64,000 nucleotides of DNA, taken from contig NZ_CP045503.2 of assembly GCF_007004545.3 (NCBI RefSeq), positions 4,896,001 through 4,960,000 of the forward strand, given 5' to 3'. The DNA comes from Shewanella eurypsychrophilus (GTDB lineage Bacteria > Pseudomonadota > Gammaproteobacteria > Enterobacterales > Shewanellaceae). Below, piece by piece: positions 36,501-44,311 of this stretch; the first letter of the stretch is position 1, and the number at the start of each line of letters is the position of its first letter. The translations under genes were made by a program, and so were the position numbers. Below the pieces are notes generated by a model that was given only the letters and a program-made list of their open reading frames with translations, searched no databases and was not told the DNA's origin.

Positions 36501-36721
36501 CTAGCAAGGTCAATGTAGGCAACGTCTATATCAATCGTAACCAGATTGGCGCTGTCGTCGGCGTGCAGCCATTTGGTGGTCAAGGTCTGTCGGGCACTGG
36601 TCCTAAAGCAGGTGGTCCTCACTACCTAACACGTTTTATCACCGAGAAAACCCGTACCAACAACATCACTGCGATCGGTGGCAATGCCACTCTGCTATCG
36701 CTTGGTGATAGTGACGACTAA
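33542..36721 (+). CDS. putA: Bifunctional proline dehydrogenase / delta-1-pyrroline-5-carboxylate dehydrogenase
   Basis: 1059 residues. Oxidises proline to glutamate in two steps. The N-terminal half is the FAD-dependent PRODH barrel (about 180-470; KLSALHPRYE, RLVKGAYWDSE, FATHNAQSVAAI). The C-terminal half is the NAD-dependent aldehyde dehydrogenase with active-site Glu in LIAETGGQNAMVV, catalytic Cys in FTSAGQRCSALRV and NVGNVYINRNQIGAVVG. The ribbon-helix-helix DNA-binding region of the long E. coli PutA (1320 residues) is absent, so this is the short type and cannot repress its own promoter. The ATG at 33542 has GGAAG eight bases upstream; an in-frame ATG at 33527 is possible. No putP is adjacent. 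Confidence 0.96.
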   Translation: MFKASEVLAGHYDSANLDELFKAITNNYIVDEDEYLSELIKLVPSSHDEIQRVTKRAHDLVAKVRQYDKKGLMVGIDAFLQQYSLETQEGIILMCLAEALLRIPDAATADALIQDKLSGAKWDKHMSQSDSTLVNASTWGLMLTGKIVTLDKNIDGKPSSLLNRLVNRMGEPVIRQAMLAAMKIMGKQFVLGTCIKDGLKNSEANRKIGYTHSYDMLGEAALTKTDADKYFDEYSSAIAALGSQSYDESKAPRPTISIKLSALHPRYEVANQDRVLSELYDTLIKLIQQGRQLNVGITIDAEEMDRLELHLKLFQKLYNSDAAKGWGLLGIVVQTYAKRGLPVLCWLTRLAKDQGDEIPVRLVKGAYWDSELKWAQQAGEAGYSLFTRKAGTDVSYLASARYLLSDATRGAIYPQFATHNAQSVAAIMDIAGDRLYEFQRLHGMGQELYDTLIAECPTTRIRIYAPIGEHKELLPYLVRRLLENGANTSFVHKLVDPKVAIESLVVHPITTLQKYKTLSNNKIVQPADIFGSSRKNSKGLNMNIISESEPFFAAIDKFKDTTWHAGPLVNGEVLSGETNEIVSPFDTTQVVGKLAFANNQAIEQALSGAEKAFPAWCNTPVEERASALQKLADLLEENREELIALCTREAGKSIQDGIDEVREAVDFCRYYAVQAKKMMAQPELLPGPTGELNELFIQGRGIFVCISPWNFPLAIFIGQVAAALAAGNTVVAKPAEQTSIVGFRAVQLAHEAGIPKEVLQFLPGTGATVGAAITSDERIGGVCFTGSTGTAKLINRTLAMREGAIIPLIAETGGQNAMVVDSTSQPEQVVHDVIDSSFTSAGQRCSALRVLFLQEDIADRVLEVMKGAMDELTIGNPSSVKTDVGPVIDAAAQANLNAHIDHIKQVGTLLKQLELPAGTENGYFVAPTAVEIDSIKVLEKEHFGPILHVIRYKAADLSKVIDEINSTGFGLTLGIHSRNEGHALEIASKVNVGNVYINRNQIGAVVGVQPFGGQGLSGTGPKAGGPHYLTRFITEKTRTNNITAIGGNATLLSLGDSDD

Positions 36722-36747
36722 TTGAACCTATTGATTCATTCATAAAT

Positions 36748-36776
36748 AAAAAGCCAGACCGAGTGTCTGGCTTTTT
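36748..36776 (+). terminator. Intrinsic terminator after putA
   Basis: Twelve-bp stem AAAAAGCCAGAC / GTCTGGCTTTTT with a 5-base loop. Confidence 0.9.
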
Positions 36777-36837
36777 AATGTCGGCTCTTTTAAATATGTC
36801 TATACTTTGGTTATTCCAATCCATTAAAGGAGCCCGT

Positions 36838-37014
36838 ATGAGTGACAAATTGTTAGACCTTGATGAAGTCAGTAAAATATTAGGTAAACCAGAAGCCACG
36901 ATTAAACGTTACGCCAGAGAAAATTTACTCACTAATGTTGGCGAAGATGATGAGTTCAAATTTAAAGAAGATGAAGTTAATCGCTACCTAGAGTTTGCAA
37001 AACGTTTGGGATAA
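36838..37014 (+). CDS. Small MerR-like helix-turn-helix protein
   Basis: 58 residues: LDLDEVSKILGKPEATIKRYARENLLTNV has the winged-helix pattern of MerR/excisionase-like DNA-binding domains (HTH_17 type), followed by an acidic KEDEVNRYLEFAKRLG helix. A strong AAAGGAG lies 5 bases before the ATG at 36838. The gene stands alone between the putA terminator and a chemoreceptor. The target is unknown. No integrase is nearby, so a role as phage excisionase is not supported. Confidence 0.8.
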   Translation: MSDKLLDLDEVSKILGKPEATIKRYARENLLTNVGEDDEFKFKEDEVNRYLEFAKRLG

Positions 37015-37272
37015 TTACCATTCAAAACACAGCGAGTTCAAAATAAATTTCGTATGAGAGAGTTCGCTGTGAACTTCTCCCCCCTCCTCCACTTTCATGC
37101 CCCTTCTTACTAAGTTTTCTATCCTAGACACCTGTAACCCAGTATAATTAGCCGCCAAATATATAGCATGATGTTGATAATCAAGGATATTGCAACATAT
37201 AGATTCACTGACGAATGCATGCGAATAACATAAACAACTTTTTAACTACAATTCATTCGAAAGTGATACCAG

Positions 37273-39156
37273 ATGACCCTAACAATCAAACGAAAAATTC
37301 AGATAGCTATTTTAGTTATCTGTGCTGCGATCAGTATTATCCAAGCCAGCATTTCTATCTCGCAACTTCAAAATGAAACCACCAAGGCTATTTCAGCCAG
37401 CATCAACGAGAGCAGAAAGTCCACCAGCGACTTCATCAGTGGATGGCTCAAAACTCGTCAACAGATATTGCTCGCTAATGAGCCATTAATCAGACAAACA
37501 GCCGATGTTGAAAGAGAGATGTTAGTCACCTTACATGCCGGTGGGTTTATGTCTGTCTATGCCGGACTCGATTCTGGGGAAGTCATTTACGGTAATCAGG
37601 AGGAAGTCTGGCCTGACGATTACGATCCTAGGAGTCGTAACTGGTATCAACAGGCTCAAGGCTCACATCAAACTATCATCACTGAGCCTTATGTCGATTT
37701 CGATGGCAGCACAGTAGTCACCTTAGCCAAAGCGTTTAACGGTAGCTTGCGTGGAGTTATTGCAGCAGATTTGACTGTCGATCATATCGCCGAGCATGTG
37801 GAACAATTACAGTTCCCCAACCAAGGTTTTGCCTTTCTGCTCGATGAAAATAATAAGGTACTCGCTTACCATGACACTTCAAAGCTACAGCAGACGGCAA
37901 ATCAAATAGATCCCAGCCTCACCGATAATATGATTGGTCAGCTTCGTCAGAATCAGAACCTAGCAAGCATCTCTTGGGGGAGGAGTGGTGAGAATAAGCT
38001 AGTACAACTCACTCCCATTGCCGGTACGGGCTGGACTTTAGGCATAGTCGTAGATAAAGCCCTGGCATACGCGTCTGTCGATCAACAAATTCAAAGCATG
38101 CTAGTCGCCATTTTTGTCCTATTTGTGCTCATATTTACCTTAGCAACCTTAGCTATAAATCGTATGCTTGTCCCCCTGTATAAATTAACTGAAGCAGTTG
38201 AAGCACTCTCACAAGGTAACGGCGATCTGACCCATAGATTCGAGGTTAAGCAACTCGATGAAATAGGCCAGTTATCTAAGCATATGAATGAGTTTTTGCA
38301 AACTTTGCAGACCATGATGACAGAGATAACCTCTGATGCGTCTATGCTTATCACGCAAGTAAAAACCTCATCGTCACTGGCAAATCAAGCCAGTAAAGGC
38401 GTGTCTGCGCAGCATCAAGATGTGCATCAAATCGCCACCGCTATCCATGAAATGTCAGCTACAGCTAACGAAGTAGCTAATCATGCCGAGATGACAGCCA
38501 ACGCCTCACAAGAATCAGCTGCATCATGCCAACATGGAAAAGATATCATCATCCAGAGCAATACCTCTATTGCAGCACTGTCAGAGCAGTTACTTGCAAC
38601 CTCAGAGGTGGTTAATCAGCTCGAACACAATGCCACAGAGATCAACCTGATTTTATCGACAATTCAATCTATCGCCGAACAAACTAACCTGCTTGCCCTC
38701 AATGCTGCCATTGAAGCCGCTCGCGCAGGAGAGCAAGGCCGTGGTTTTGCCGTTGTCGCCGATGAGGTCAGAGTGTTGAGTAGACGCACTCAAGATTCGA
38801 CCGAAGAGATCCGTGCAATGATCTTAACCCTGCAAAACAATAGTCGCCTCGCGGTGAGTAACATGCAATCGAGCACCGAAATTGCAGTCCAAAGCGTCCA
38901 ATACTCGGAAGACGCTCAACAGAGCTTAAGCTTGATCACTCGCTCAATCTCCGAGATCTCTGATATGGCGATGCAGATAGCCAGTGCAGCCGAGGAGCAA
39001 AGAGCTGTTTCAGAAGATATTAGTAAGAATACCCAAGCCATCAATGATGTTTCCGATGCACTAGCGGGACAGACACAGGAAGTGAGCAACAATGCTGACC
39101 AGATGCTGACTATCTCTGAACATCTTAGCCAACGTGTCGGTCAATTTAAGATCTAA
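37273..39156 (+). CDS. Methyl-accepting chemotaxis protein with dCache sensor
   Basis: 627 residues. TM near 10-30, a periplasmic double-Cache domain at about 35-275 (YAGLDSGEVIYGNQEE, DYDPRSRNWYQQAQ, FDGSTVVTLAKAF are typical dCache_1 features), TM near 278-298, HAMP, and the signalling hairpin with EQTNLLALNAAIEAARAGEQ. It ends in RVGQFKI with no CheR tether. dCache sensors of this kind often bind amino acids or other small carboxylates; the proximity to putA is suggestive but not evidence of proline sensing. A terminator follows. Confidence 0.93.
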   Translation: MTLTIKRKIQIAILVICAAISIIQASISISQLQNETTKAISASINESRKSTSDFISGWLKTRQQILLANEPLIRQTADVEREMLVTLHAGGFMSVYAGLDSGEVIYGNQEEVWPDDYDPRSRNWYQQAQGSHQTIITEPYVDFDGSTVVTLAKAFNGSLRGVIAADLTVDHIAEHVEQLQFPNQGFAFLLDENNKVLAYHDTSKLQQTANQIDPSLTDNMIGQLRQNQNLASISWGRSGENKLVQLTPIAGTGWTLGIVVDKALAYASVDQQIQSMLVAIFVLFVLIFTLATLAINRMLVPLYKLTEAVEALSQGNGDLTHRFEVKQLDEIGQLSKHMNEFLQTLQTMMTEITSDASMLITQVKTSSSLANQASKGVSAQHQDVHQIATAIHEMSATANEVANHAEMTANASQESAASCQHGKDIIIQSNTSIAALSEQLLATSEVVNQLEHNATEINLILSTIQSIAEQTNLLALNAAIEAARAGEQGRGFAVVADEVRVLSRRTQDSTEEIRAMILTLQNNSRLAVSNMQSSTEIAVQSVQYSEDAQQSLSLITRSISEISDMAMQIASAAEEQRAVSEDISKNTQAINDVSDALAGQTQEVSNNADQMLTISEHLSQRVGQFKI

Positions 39157-39191
39157 TACGATTTGATATAACCGTAGATATGAGTAATAAG

Positions 39192-39220
39192 AAATCCACC
39201 TATCAAGGTGGATTTTTTTA
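39192..39220 (+). terminator. Intrinsic terminator after the dCache chemoreceptor
   Basis: Ten-bp stem AAATCCACCT / AGGTGGATTT, 4-base loop, then TTTTA. Confidence 0.85.
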
Positions 39221-39247
39221 TCTGCATACCGTCAACTTGAACAAAAG

Positions 39248-41035
39248 CTAGTTCAACTTATGATTTAGGCTCGCATAGTAATCATCTTGAGCGAGTAGCT
39301 CGTCATGACTACCCGATACTCTCAACTGGCCCTCTTCCATCAGGTGGATCATATCCATCTGCGCCATAGCTGTCAGCCTGTGACTTATCATCAAGACACT
39401 CTTCTCTTTAGCAAACTCGAACAGCAAGTGAAGGATCTCTCGCTCGGTGCGCTTATCTAAGCCTTCTGTTGGCTCATCAAGTAACAGCACTGGTGCATCT
39501 CGAAGTAGAACTCTAGCGACCCCAATACGGCGCTGCTCTCCACCTGACAGCTGTCTGCCCCCCTCTCCTATCCAAGCATCTAGTGGTGATTTACTTTGGA
39601 TTAATGAACTAAGCCCGACGCGTTGTAGCACATCAATCAGCAGCTTATCGTTTACGTCTTTAGCCAACCTACGCTCGGCCCGTGTTGGCAGTTTAGCAAC
39701 AGGCTTCTGTGCTAATGATAAGTTGTCTCTTAAAGTACCACTGAACAAGTAAATACGCTGACTAACAAGTGAGATCCCATCCGTTAAGGCTTGCTGACTA
39801 TATTGGTCAGTCTCGATACCATCAAGTAAAATACGACCAGAGTTAGGCTGCCACTCCCGAGTAATTAATGACAACAAGCTCGACTTGCCACAACCCGTTT
39901 GCCCAAGTAAGGCCACCTTCTCACCCGGTTTAATGGATAAGGTTATCCCCTTAAGCACCTTGCTCTTTTCTCGCTCACCTTGCTCGTAGGAGAAGCTAAT
40001 GTTTTCAAGCAACAGCTCACCTTGAGTCACACGGGCAGTATTTTGATCATTAAAACGGATGCCAGGCTCTTGCTCCACTAACTCATTGACCCTGCCGGCA
40101 GCCGAGACACACGCAGAAAGATGTTGAAAAGCGCCCGCTATCGGCATCAACATCTCGATACATGCCAAGGTCATAAACACTATCATAGCCAGCATAGGTC
40201 CTGGAGGCAGGTGCTCACCGACGCCGGATGCAGCCATATACAATATAAGTACCACCACAAGCCCATGACATAGAATTAATGCCCCTTGGCTCAAAGCGGT
40301 TACGTTTGCCATCGCCCGTTGATTGTCGAGTAAATTAGCTTCTGATTCAGCTAATCGAGCCCTAAAACGTTCATCAGCACCAAATAGCGAAATCTCAGCG
40401 AGTCCCTGAATAAACTCAAGCACTTCAATCCGATAAGCCCGCTTGCTTTCAAGTATTCCCACGCCAGGTTTACGGCCAAGGAAGTAGAATATCCAAGGCA
40501 ATAACAGCCACACTAAGAGCAAGCTACCGCACAGGACTAAAGCTAAATCGGCATCAATCCAAGCCACAAACAAATACAGGCTTCCCAGCATCAACAAAGA
40601 AGCAGCCATTGGAGTGAGCAGCCTTAGATAAAGATGATCTAAGGTATCAATATCCGCAACTAGCCTGTTAAGCAAATCGCCTTGCCTAAGTCCCTGCATA
40701 TTACTGGCACTCAATGGCAGCAGTTTACGCCAAGCCCAGCTGCGAAGCTGCGTCAGCAATTTAAACGTTGCTTCATGGGTAGCTAAACGTTCACCGTATC
40801 GGCTGGCCGTTCTGACAATTGACAGAAACCTTACCCCACCAGCTGGGGTAAAGTAGTTAAACATCATCGCTGTTGCCGCAGTTAAACCAGCAACCCCTGC
40901 TGCCGATAAGAACCAACCAGACAAAGAGAGTAAGCCTATGCCAGCCATTAACGTCGTAACGCTCAGCACCAAGCCTGTGAACATCATCAGCCACTGATGT
41001 TTAAACAGTTTAATAAAAGGCAGTAAGGCTCTCAT
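39248..41035 (-). CDS. cydC: Heterodimeric ABC exporter subunit CydC
   Basis: 595 residues: six-TM exporter domain (1-320) followed by an ATPase domain with Walker A VALLGQTGCGKSS, signature LSGGEQRRIGVAR and Walker B VLLLDEPTEG. With CydD it forms the inner-membrane thiol/heme-related ABC exporter needed to assemble cytochrome bd oxidase. The opening MRALLPFIKLFKHQWLMMF and LLSLSGWFLSAAGVAGL are characteristic of CydC. Its ATG overlaps the cydD stop by four bases, so translation is coupled. No cydAB genes are in the window. Confidence 0.94.
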   Translation of the reverse strand: MRALLPFIKLFKHQWLMMFTGLVLSVTTLMAGIGLLSLSGWFLSAAGVAGLTAATAMMFNYFTPAGGVRFLSIVRTASRYGERLATHEATFKLLTQLRSWAWRKLLPLSASNMQGLRQGDLLNRLVADIDTLDHLYLRLLTPMAASLLMLGSLYLFVAWIDADLALVLCGSLLLVWLLLPWIFYFLGRKPGVGILESKRAYRIEVLEFIQGLAEISLFGADERFRARLAESEANLLDNQRAMANVTALSQGALILCHGLVVVLILYMAASGVGEHLPPGPMLAMIVFMTLACIEMLMPIAGAFQHLSACVSAAGRVNELVEQEPGIRFNDQNTARVTQGELLLENISFSYEQGEREKSKVLKGITLSIKPGEKVALLGQTGCGKSSLLSLITREWQPNSGRILLDGIETDQYSQQALTDGISLVSQRIYLFSGTLRDNLSLAQKPVAKLPTRAERRLAKDVNDKLLIDVLQRVGLSSLIQSKSPLDAWIGEGGRQLSGGEQRRIGVARVLLRDAPVLLLDEPTEGLDKRTEREILHLLFEFAKEKSVLMISHRLTAMAQMDMIHLMEEGQLRVSGSHDELLAQDDYYASLNHKLN

Positions 41036-42837
41036 GAGTGTGCCTCCTTATTGATACCGGTATCGACTTCGCACTCATCTTGTTGCATCAGCTTAAATAG
41101 ACCAAGCTCTTGATTCAACTCGATGAAGCTGCCTTGCTGAACAATAACGCCTTTATCCAGCACCAAAATACGGTCCATTTGATCAAGCTGATCTAACCTA
41201 TGGGTCACCATCAGACATGAAGATTGTGACATGGCATCTCGCAGCGCCGCTAACACCGCCTGCTCACTATGACTATCTAAGCTTGCAGTCGGTTCATCTA
41301 ACACGTACAGGCTAGCATCTTGCCCTAAGGCCCTGGCTAACGCGATACGCTGTGCTTGGCCGACGGAGACGCCAGCCATCTGCTCACCGATGGGATGTAG
41401 CAAGCCTAAGGCTTGCTCATTAACAAAATCCAACACCTTAGCCTTAGACAGCAAGGTCTCAACCTCGGCATCACTCATTTCTGGATTAGCCATGGTGACA
41501 TTATCCCGAACGCTACCGTGAAATAGCTGAGGATCTTGTCCAAGCCAAGCAAGATGTTTACGATATTGAGGCTTATCCAGTTGCTTAAACTCAACACCAT
41601 TGATTTTTAACGAGCCTAGATACGGAAGAAAGCCAAGTAATGCATTAAGTAGACTGGTTTTACCTGAACCACTTGGCCCTACTAGCGCCATATGTTGGCC
41701 CTGCTTGAGATGAAAACTCAACGGGCCCACTAATTCACAGCCGTCATGACTCATCACAATTAAATCGGTAGCGATAACCTCGACACCACTTTGCCAATCT
41801 AATTGAGTGTCACCAACTTTGGTTTCACTTGCACTAAGCTGATGCTTATATTCCAACAATGCCATCAGCTCCTCAGCTGCACCTATCGCTTGCGCCTTAG
41901 CATGGTAATGTGTGCCCATATCTCTCAAAGGCTGGTAAAACTCAGGGGCGAGCATCAGCACAAACAAGCCGATAAAGAGGCTGATACCTTGGCCATAATC
42001 GCCAAAATTAAGATGACCCAGATAGCTAAATCCAAAATAGACCGCCAATACAGCAATCGACAAAGCCGCAAAAAATTCCAATACAGCTGAACTTAGAAAG
42101 GCCATTCGCAATACAGACATGGTTCTTTCACGGAACTCTTCTGAGGCTGACTCTATCGCCTTAGCTTCGGCTTCACCGCGATTAAATAGCTTTAACGTGT
42201 TTAGCCCTTTTAATCGATCCATAAAATGGCCACTAAGCTTAGCCAAGGCACTGAAGTTTTTCCGGTTCGCATCAGCCGCTCCCATTCCAACTAAGATCAT
42301 AAACATGGGAATAAGTGGTGCAGTAGCCAACAATACAAAACCAGCGGCCCAGTTTAACGGAAAGACCACCACCAGAATGGTTAATGGAATAAAGCCAGCA
42401 AGAATGATTTGTGGCAGATAGCGGGCATAAAAGTCATGCAAATCTTCGACTTGCTCAAGCACAATACTGGCCCAGCTACCCACAGGTTTCCCTTTAACAA
42501 AGGCCGGACCTAACTCAGTAAGCTTATCGAGAACCGCGCGGCGGATCTGCACTCTGAGACGCTTACCCGACTCGAAGCTAGTCCGTTCTCGAGCGAAGGC
42601 CAACAGGGCACGAATAGGGATCAACGCCAGCAATGAGATAAATTCTTGAGTAAAGTCAGATTTCGGTAACTCTAGGATGATGATGCCATGGAGTATCGTC
42701 GACAGCATGTATGCCTGAACCACTAGGGACAGGCCTGTTAACAATCCAAATATCACGGTTAAATTAAGGTAGAAACCACAGGCTTGTTTTTGCAACCTTA
42801 ACCATGTGATCAATTGTTTCTCTAGCGATTTGTCCAT
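41032..42837 (-). CDS. cydD: Heterodimeric ABC exporter subunit CydD
   Basis: 601 residues: exporter TM domain then ATPase with Walker A MALVGPSGSGKTS, signature VSVGQAQRIALARAL and Walker B LYVLDEPTASLDSHSEQ. The SVGQ signature instead of SGGQ is normal for CydD. It is the first gene of the cydDC operon and overlaps cydC by four bases. An FNR-like box lies about 120 bp upstream, in line with oxygen-dependent control of bd oxidase assembly in related bacteria. Confidence 0.94.
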   Translation of the reverse strand: MDKSLEKQLITWLRLQKQACGFYLNLTVIFGLLTGLSLVVQAYMLSTILHGIIILELPKSDFTQEFISLLALIPIRALLAFARERTSFESGKRLRVQIRRAVLDKLTELGPAFVKGKPVGSWASIVLEQVEDLHDFYARYLPQIILAGFIPLTILVVVFPLNWAAGFVLLATAPLIPMFMILVGMGAADANRKNFSALAKLSGHFMDRLKGLNTLKLFNRGEAEAKAIESASEEFRERTMSVLRMAFLSSAVLEFFAALSIAVLAVYFGFSYLGHLNFGDYGQGISLFIGLFVLMLAPEFYQPLRDMGTHYHAKAQAIGAAEELMALLEYKHQLSASETKVGDTQLDWQSGVEVIATDLIVMSHDGCELVGPLSFHLKQGQHMALVGPSGSGKTSLLNALLGFLPYLGSLKINGVEFKQLDKPQYRKHLAWLGQDPQLFHGSVRDNVTMANPEMSDAEVETLLSKAKVLDFVNEQALGLLHPIGEQMAGVSVGQAQRIALARALGQDASLYVLDEPTASLDSHSEQAVLAALRDAMSQSSCLMVTHRLDQLDQMDRILVLDKGVIVQQGSFIELNQELGLFKLMQQDECEVDTGINKEAHS

Positions 42838-42955
42838 AAAATTCCTGCAAGCTGGAACGTTTGACGTTCATATAAAATGGGACTTGATGCAGTATCGCAG
42901 TCATTGGTTGTGGAATAAACTAGCAGGCTTGTAATTGTTAACAGATTCACAAAAA

Positions 42956-42969
42956 TTGCGCTAGATCAA
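42956..42969. promoter_or_regulatory. FNR/EtrA-like box upstream of cydD
   Basis: TTGCGCTAGATCAA matches the FNR consensus TTGATnnnnATCAA at eight of ten defined positions. It lies about 120 bp before the cydD start. Confidence 0.4.
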
Positions 42970-43024
42970 AAAAAGTGGGAACCTTTAGGTCAAATTTATA
43001 TCACCGAACATTTTCTTAAAGCCA

Positions 43025-43063
43025 CAAAAAAGGCCGGGGAGCATGCTGCTCTACCGACCTTTC
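43025..43063 (-). terminator. Intrinsic terminator after the DUF3622 gene
   Basis: On the minus strand AAAGGTCGG..GAGC pairs with GCTC..CCGGCCTTT (minor mismatches) and is followed by TTTTTTGTGG. It also separates this gene from the cydDC promoter. Confidence 0.7.
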
Positions 43064-43133
43064 GATTATTCATATTATGAAGCTTATGATGGCATCACCA
43101 TCACTGCATACTATAAATTATTTTTCAGAAGCA

Positions 43134-43487
43134 TTACTTATCAGAAGCGTAGTCATCACTATCTTCGTCAAAAGAATCAGAACCCTCTGACTCACCGTCT
43201 GCAACATCACGCGCTTCACGCCACGCATCAGCAGCCTGCTCTTTCGCTGCTGCAGCTTCAGTACGCTCTTCACGTTGCTTGGCTTTGCGCTCATTACGCT
43301 CCATCAAGTTGTCGAGGTATGATTTAAGCTCTTTCTCACCCCAAGCCGTAGCTTCAGCTTCGGTAGCAAAACCTGTCTTTCTTTTCGAAACGACGGTTTT
43401 TCTTGCTGTTTGGCGGCGAGTGATCTCAGCAGCCCAAACATCTTTGTCTTGTTTGATGCGAAAATCGAACTTCTTAGTTTGTGTCAT
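43134..43487 (-). CDS. DUF3622-family small basic/acidic protein
   Basis: 117 residues. The first 65 residues (KKFDFRIKQDKDVWAAEITRR, GFATEAEATAWGEKELKSYL) match the DUF3622 family found in Shewanella, Vibrio and relatives. The C-terminus is a charged helix (NERKAKQREERTEAAAAKEQ) ending in an acidic Ser/Asp tail. No TM or signal. The function is unknown. It has its own terminator and stands apart from cydDC. Confidence 0.82.
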   Translation of the reverse strand: MTQTKKFDFRIKQDKDVWAAEITRRQTARKTVVSKRKTGFATEAEATAWGEKELKSYLDNLMERNERKAKQREERTEAAAAKEQAADAWREARDVADGESEGSDSFDEDSDDYASDK

Positions 43488-43565
43488 ATTACTTAATTCC
43501 TACAGATATAATCTTATCGCCTGGCATTTGAGCACGAGCGTTAAGTCAAAAATTTTCTAGCGATT

Positions 43566-43775
43566 TTACTCACTCACATCTTTCTCGGTCCCTAAATCAC
43601 ATTTTTTGCAATTCAGTTTATAACCAAGCATAGATGTTCTGCCTTCTACTGTTATCACCCAAGGGCGAACAACCCAAGGCGGCACATGCCTTACGTGTTG
43701 ATGATGTCCACATTGAAGTATAGCAACCCAATGATTTTCATCATCTTTCAGATAATCAGCTATCGACTGTTTCAT
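43566..43775 (-). CDS. DUF3565-family small cysteine protein
   Basis: 69 residues with the DUF3565 pattern: HWVAILQCGHHQHVRHVPPW, then VRPWVITVEGR, ending in LNCKKCDLG. The Cys/His arrangement (CGHxQHVRH plus CKKC) suggests a zinc site. The function is unknown. It lies about 80 bases downstream of the DUF3622 start on the same strand and could have its own promoter. Confidence 0.8.
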   Translation of the reverse strand: MKQSIADYLKDDENHWVAILQCGHHQHVRHVPPWVVRPWVITVEGRTSMLGYKLNCKKCDLGTEKDVSE

Positions 43776-44311
43776 AAAACCTAAAGACTAATAGCTAAAC
43801 AGCCTCAACAGAGATGGGCGTTTAGGGCGCGAGATTAACACGTACAGACTTTAAACAACATAATTAAACGAGCTATCTTTGCGAACAAACAAATATGACC
43901 GCCTGCAGCCAAAGCAAATCAGCAAGAATTTAATCCACTAATGAGACACTAGGTTTCAATTGAAAACAAAATCCTCAAAAGTAAAAAAAATTATTTCTCC
44001 TTTTTTAATATGGCCTGTTATCAGCATCTCATCATTCATCTCAAAACATCATTTGTATCATTTACTCGCCTCATAGCCAGAAGCAGCAGGATCAATGAAT
44101 TTATTTACCATTATTTCAAGCGATTAAAAACAGCACTCCAGCCGGTAAAAATCCTCCTCTTGATACAAGTCAATGAGCTTACAAAAAGCAACATTCAGAC
44201 ATAAATAACAACACTTAAAGCTGTCATTTCTTAGCAATAAATCTGTAACTTAAACCCCGAACAATAGCGCAAACAAAAAATCGCTACATACTAATAATAT
44301 TAAGGTTTACC
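43776..44311. other. AT-rich intergenic region, no gene seen
   Basis: 536 bases between divergent genes. A 64-codon open frame at 44010 has no ribosome binding site and no recognisable product. The last part must hold the promoter of the phosphoesterase gene; TAAGGT 8 bases before its ATG is the probable ribosome binding site. Confidence 0.5.

Noticed and set aside
36838..37014. Phage excisionase or remnant of an integrated element
   Set aside because: The HTH protein resembles excisionases in size, but no integrase, attachment-site repeat or phage gene is nearby.
44010..44204. 64-codon open frame before the phosphoesterase gene
   Set aside because: No ribosome binding site, no recognisable sequence, and composition like the surrounding AT-rich non-coding DNA.
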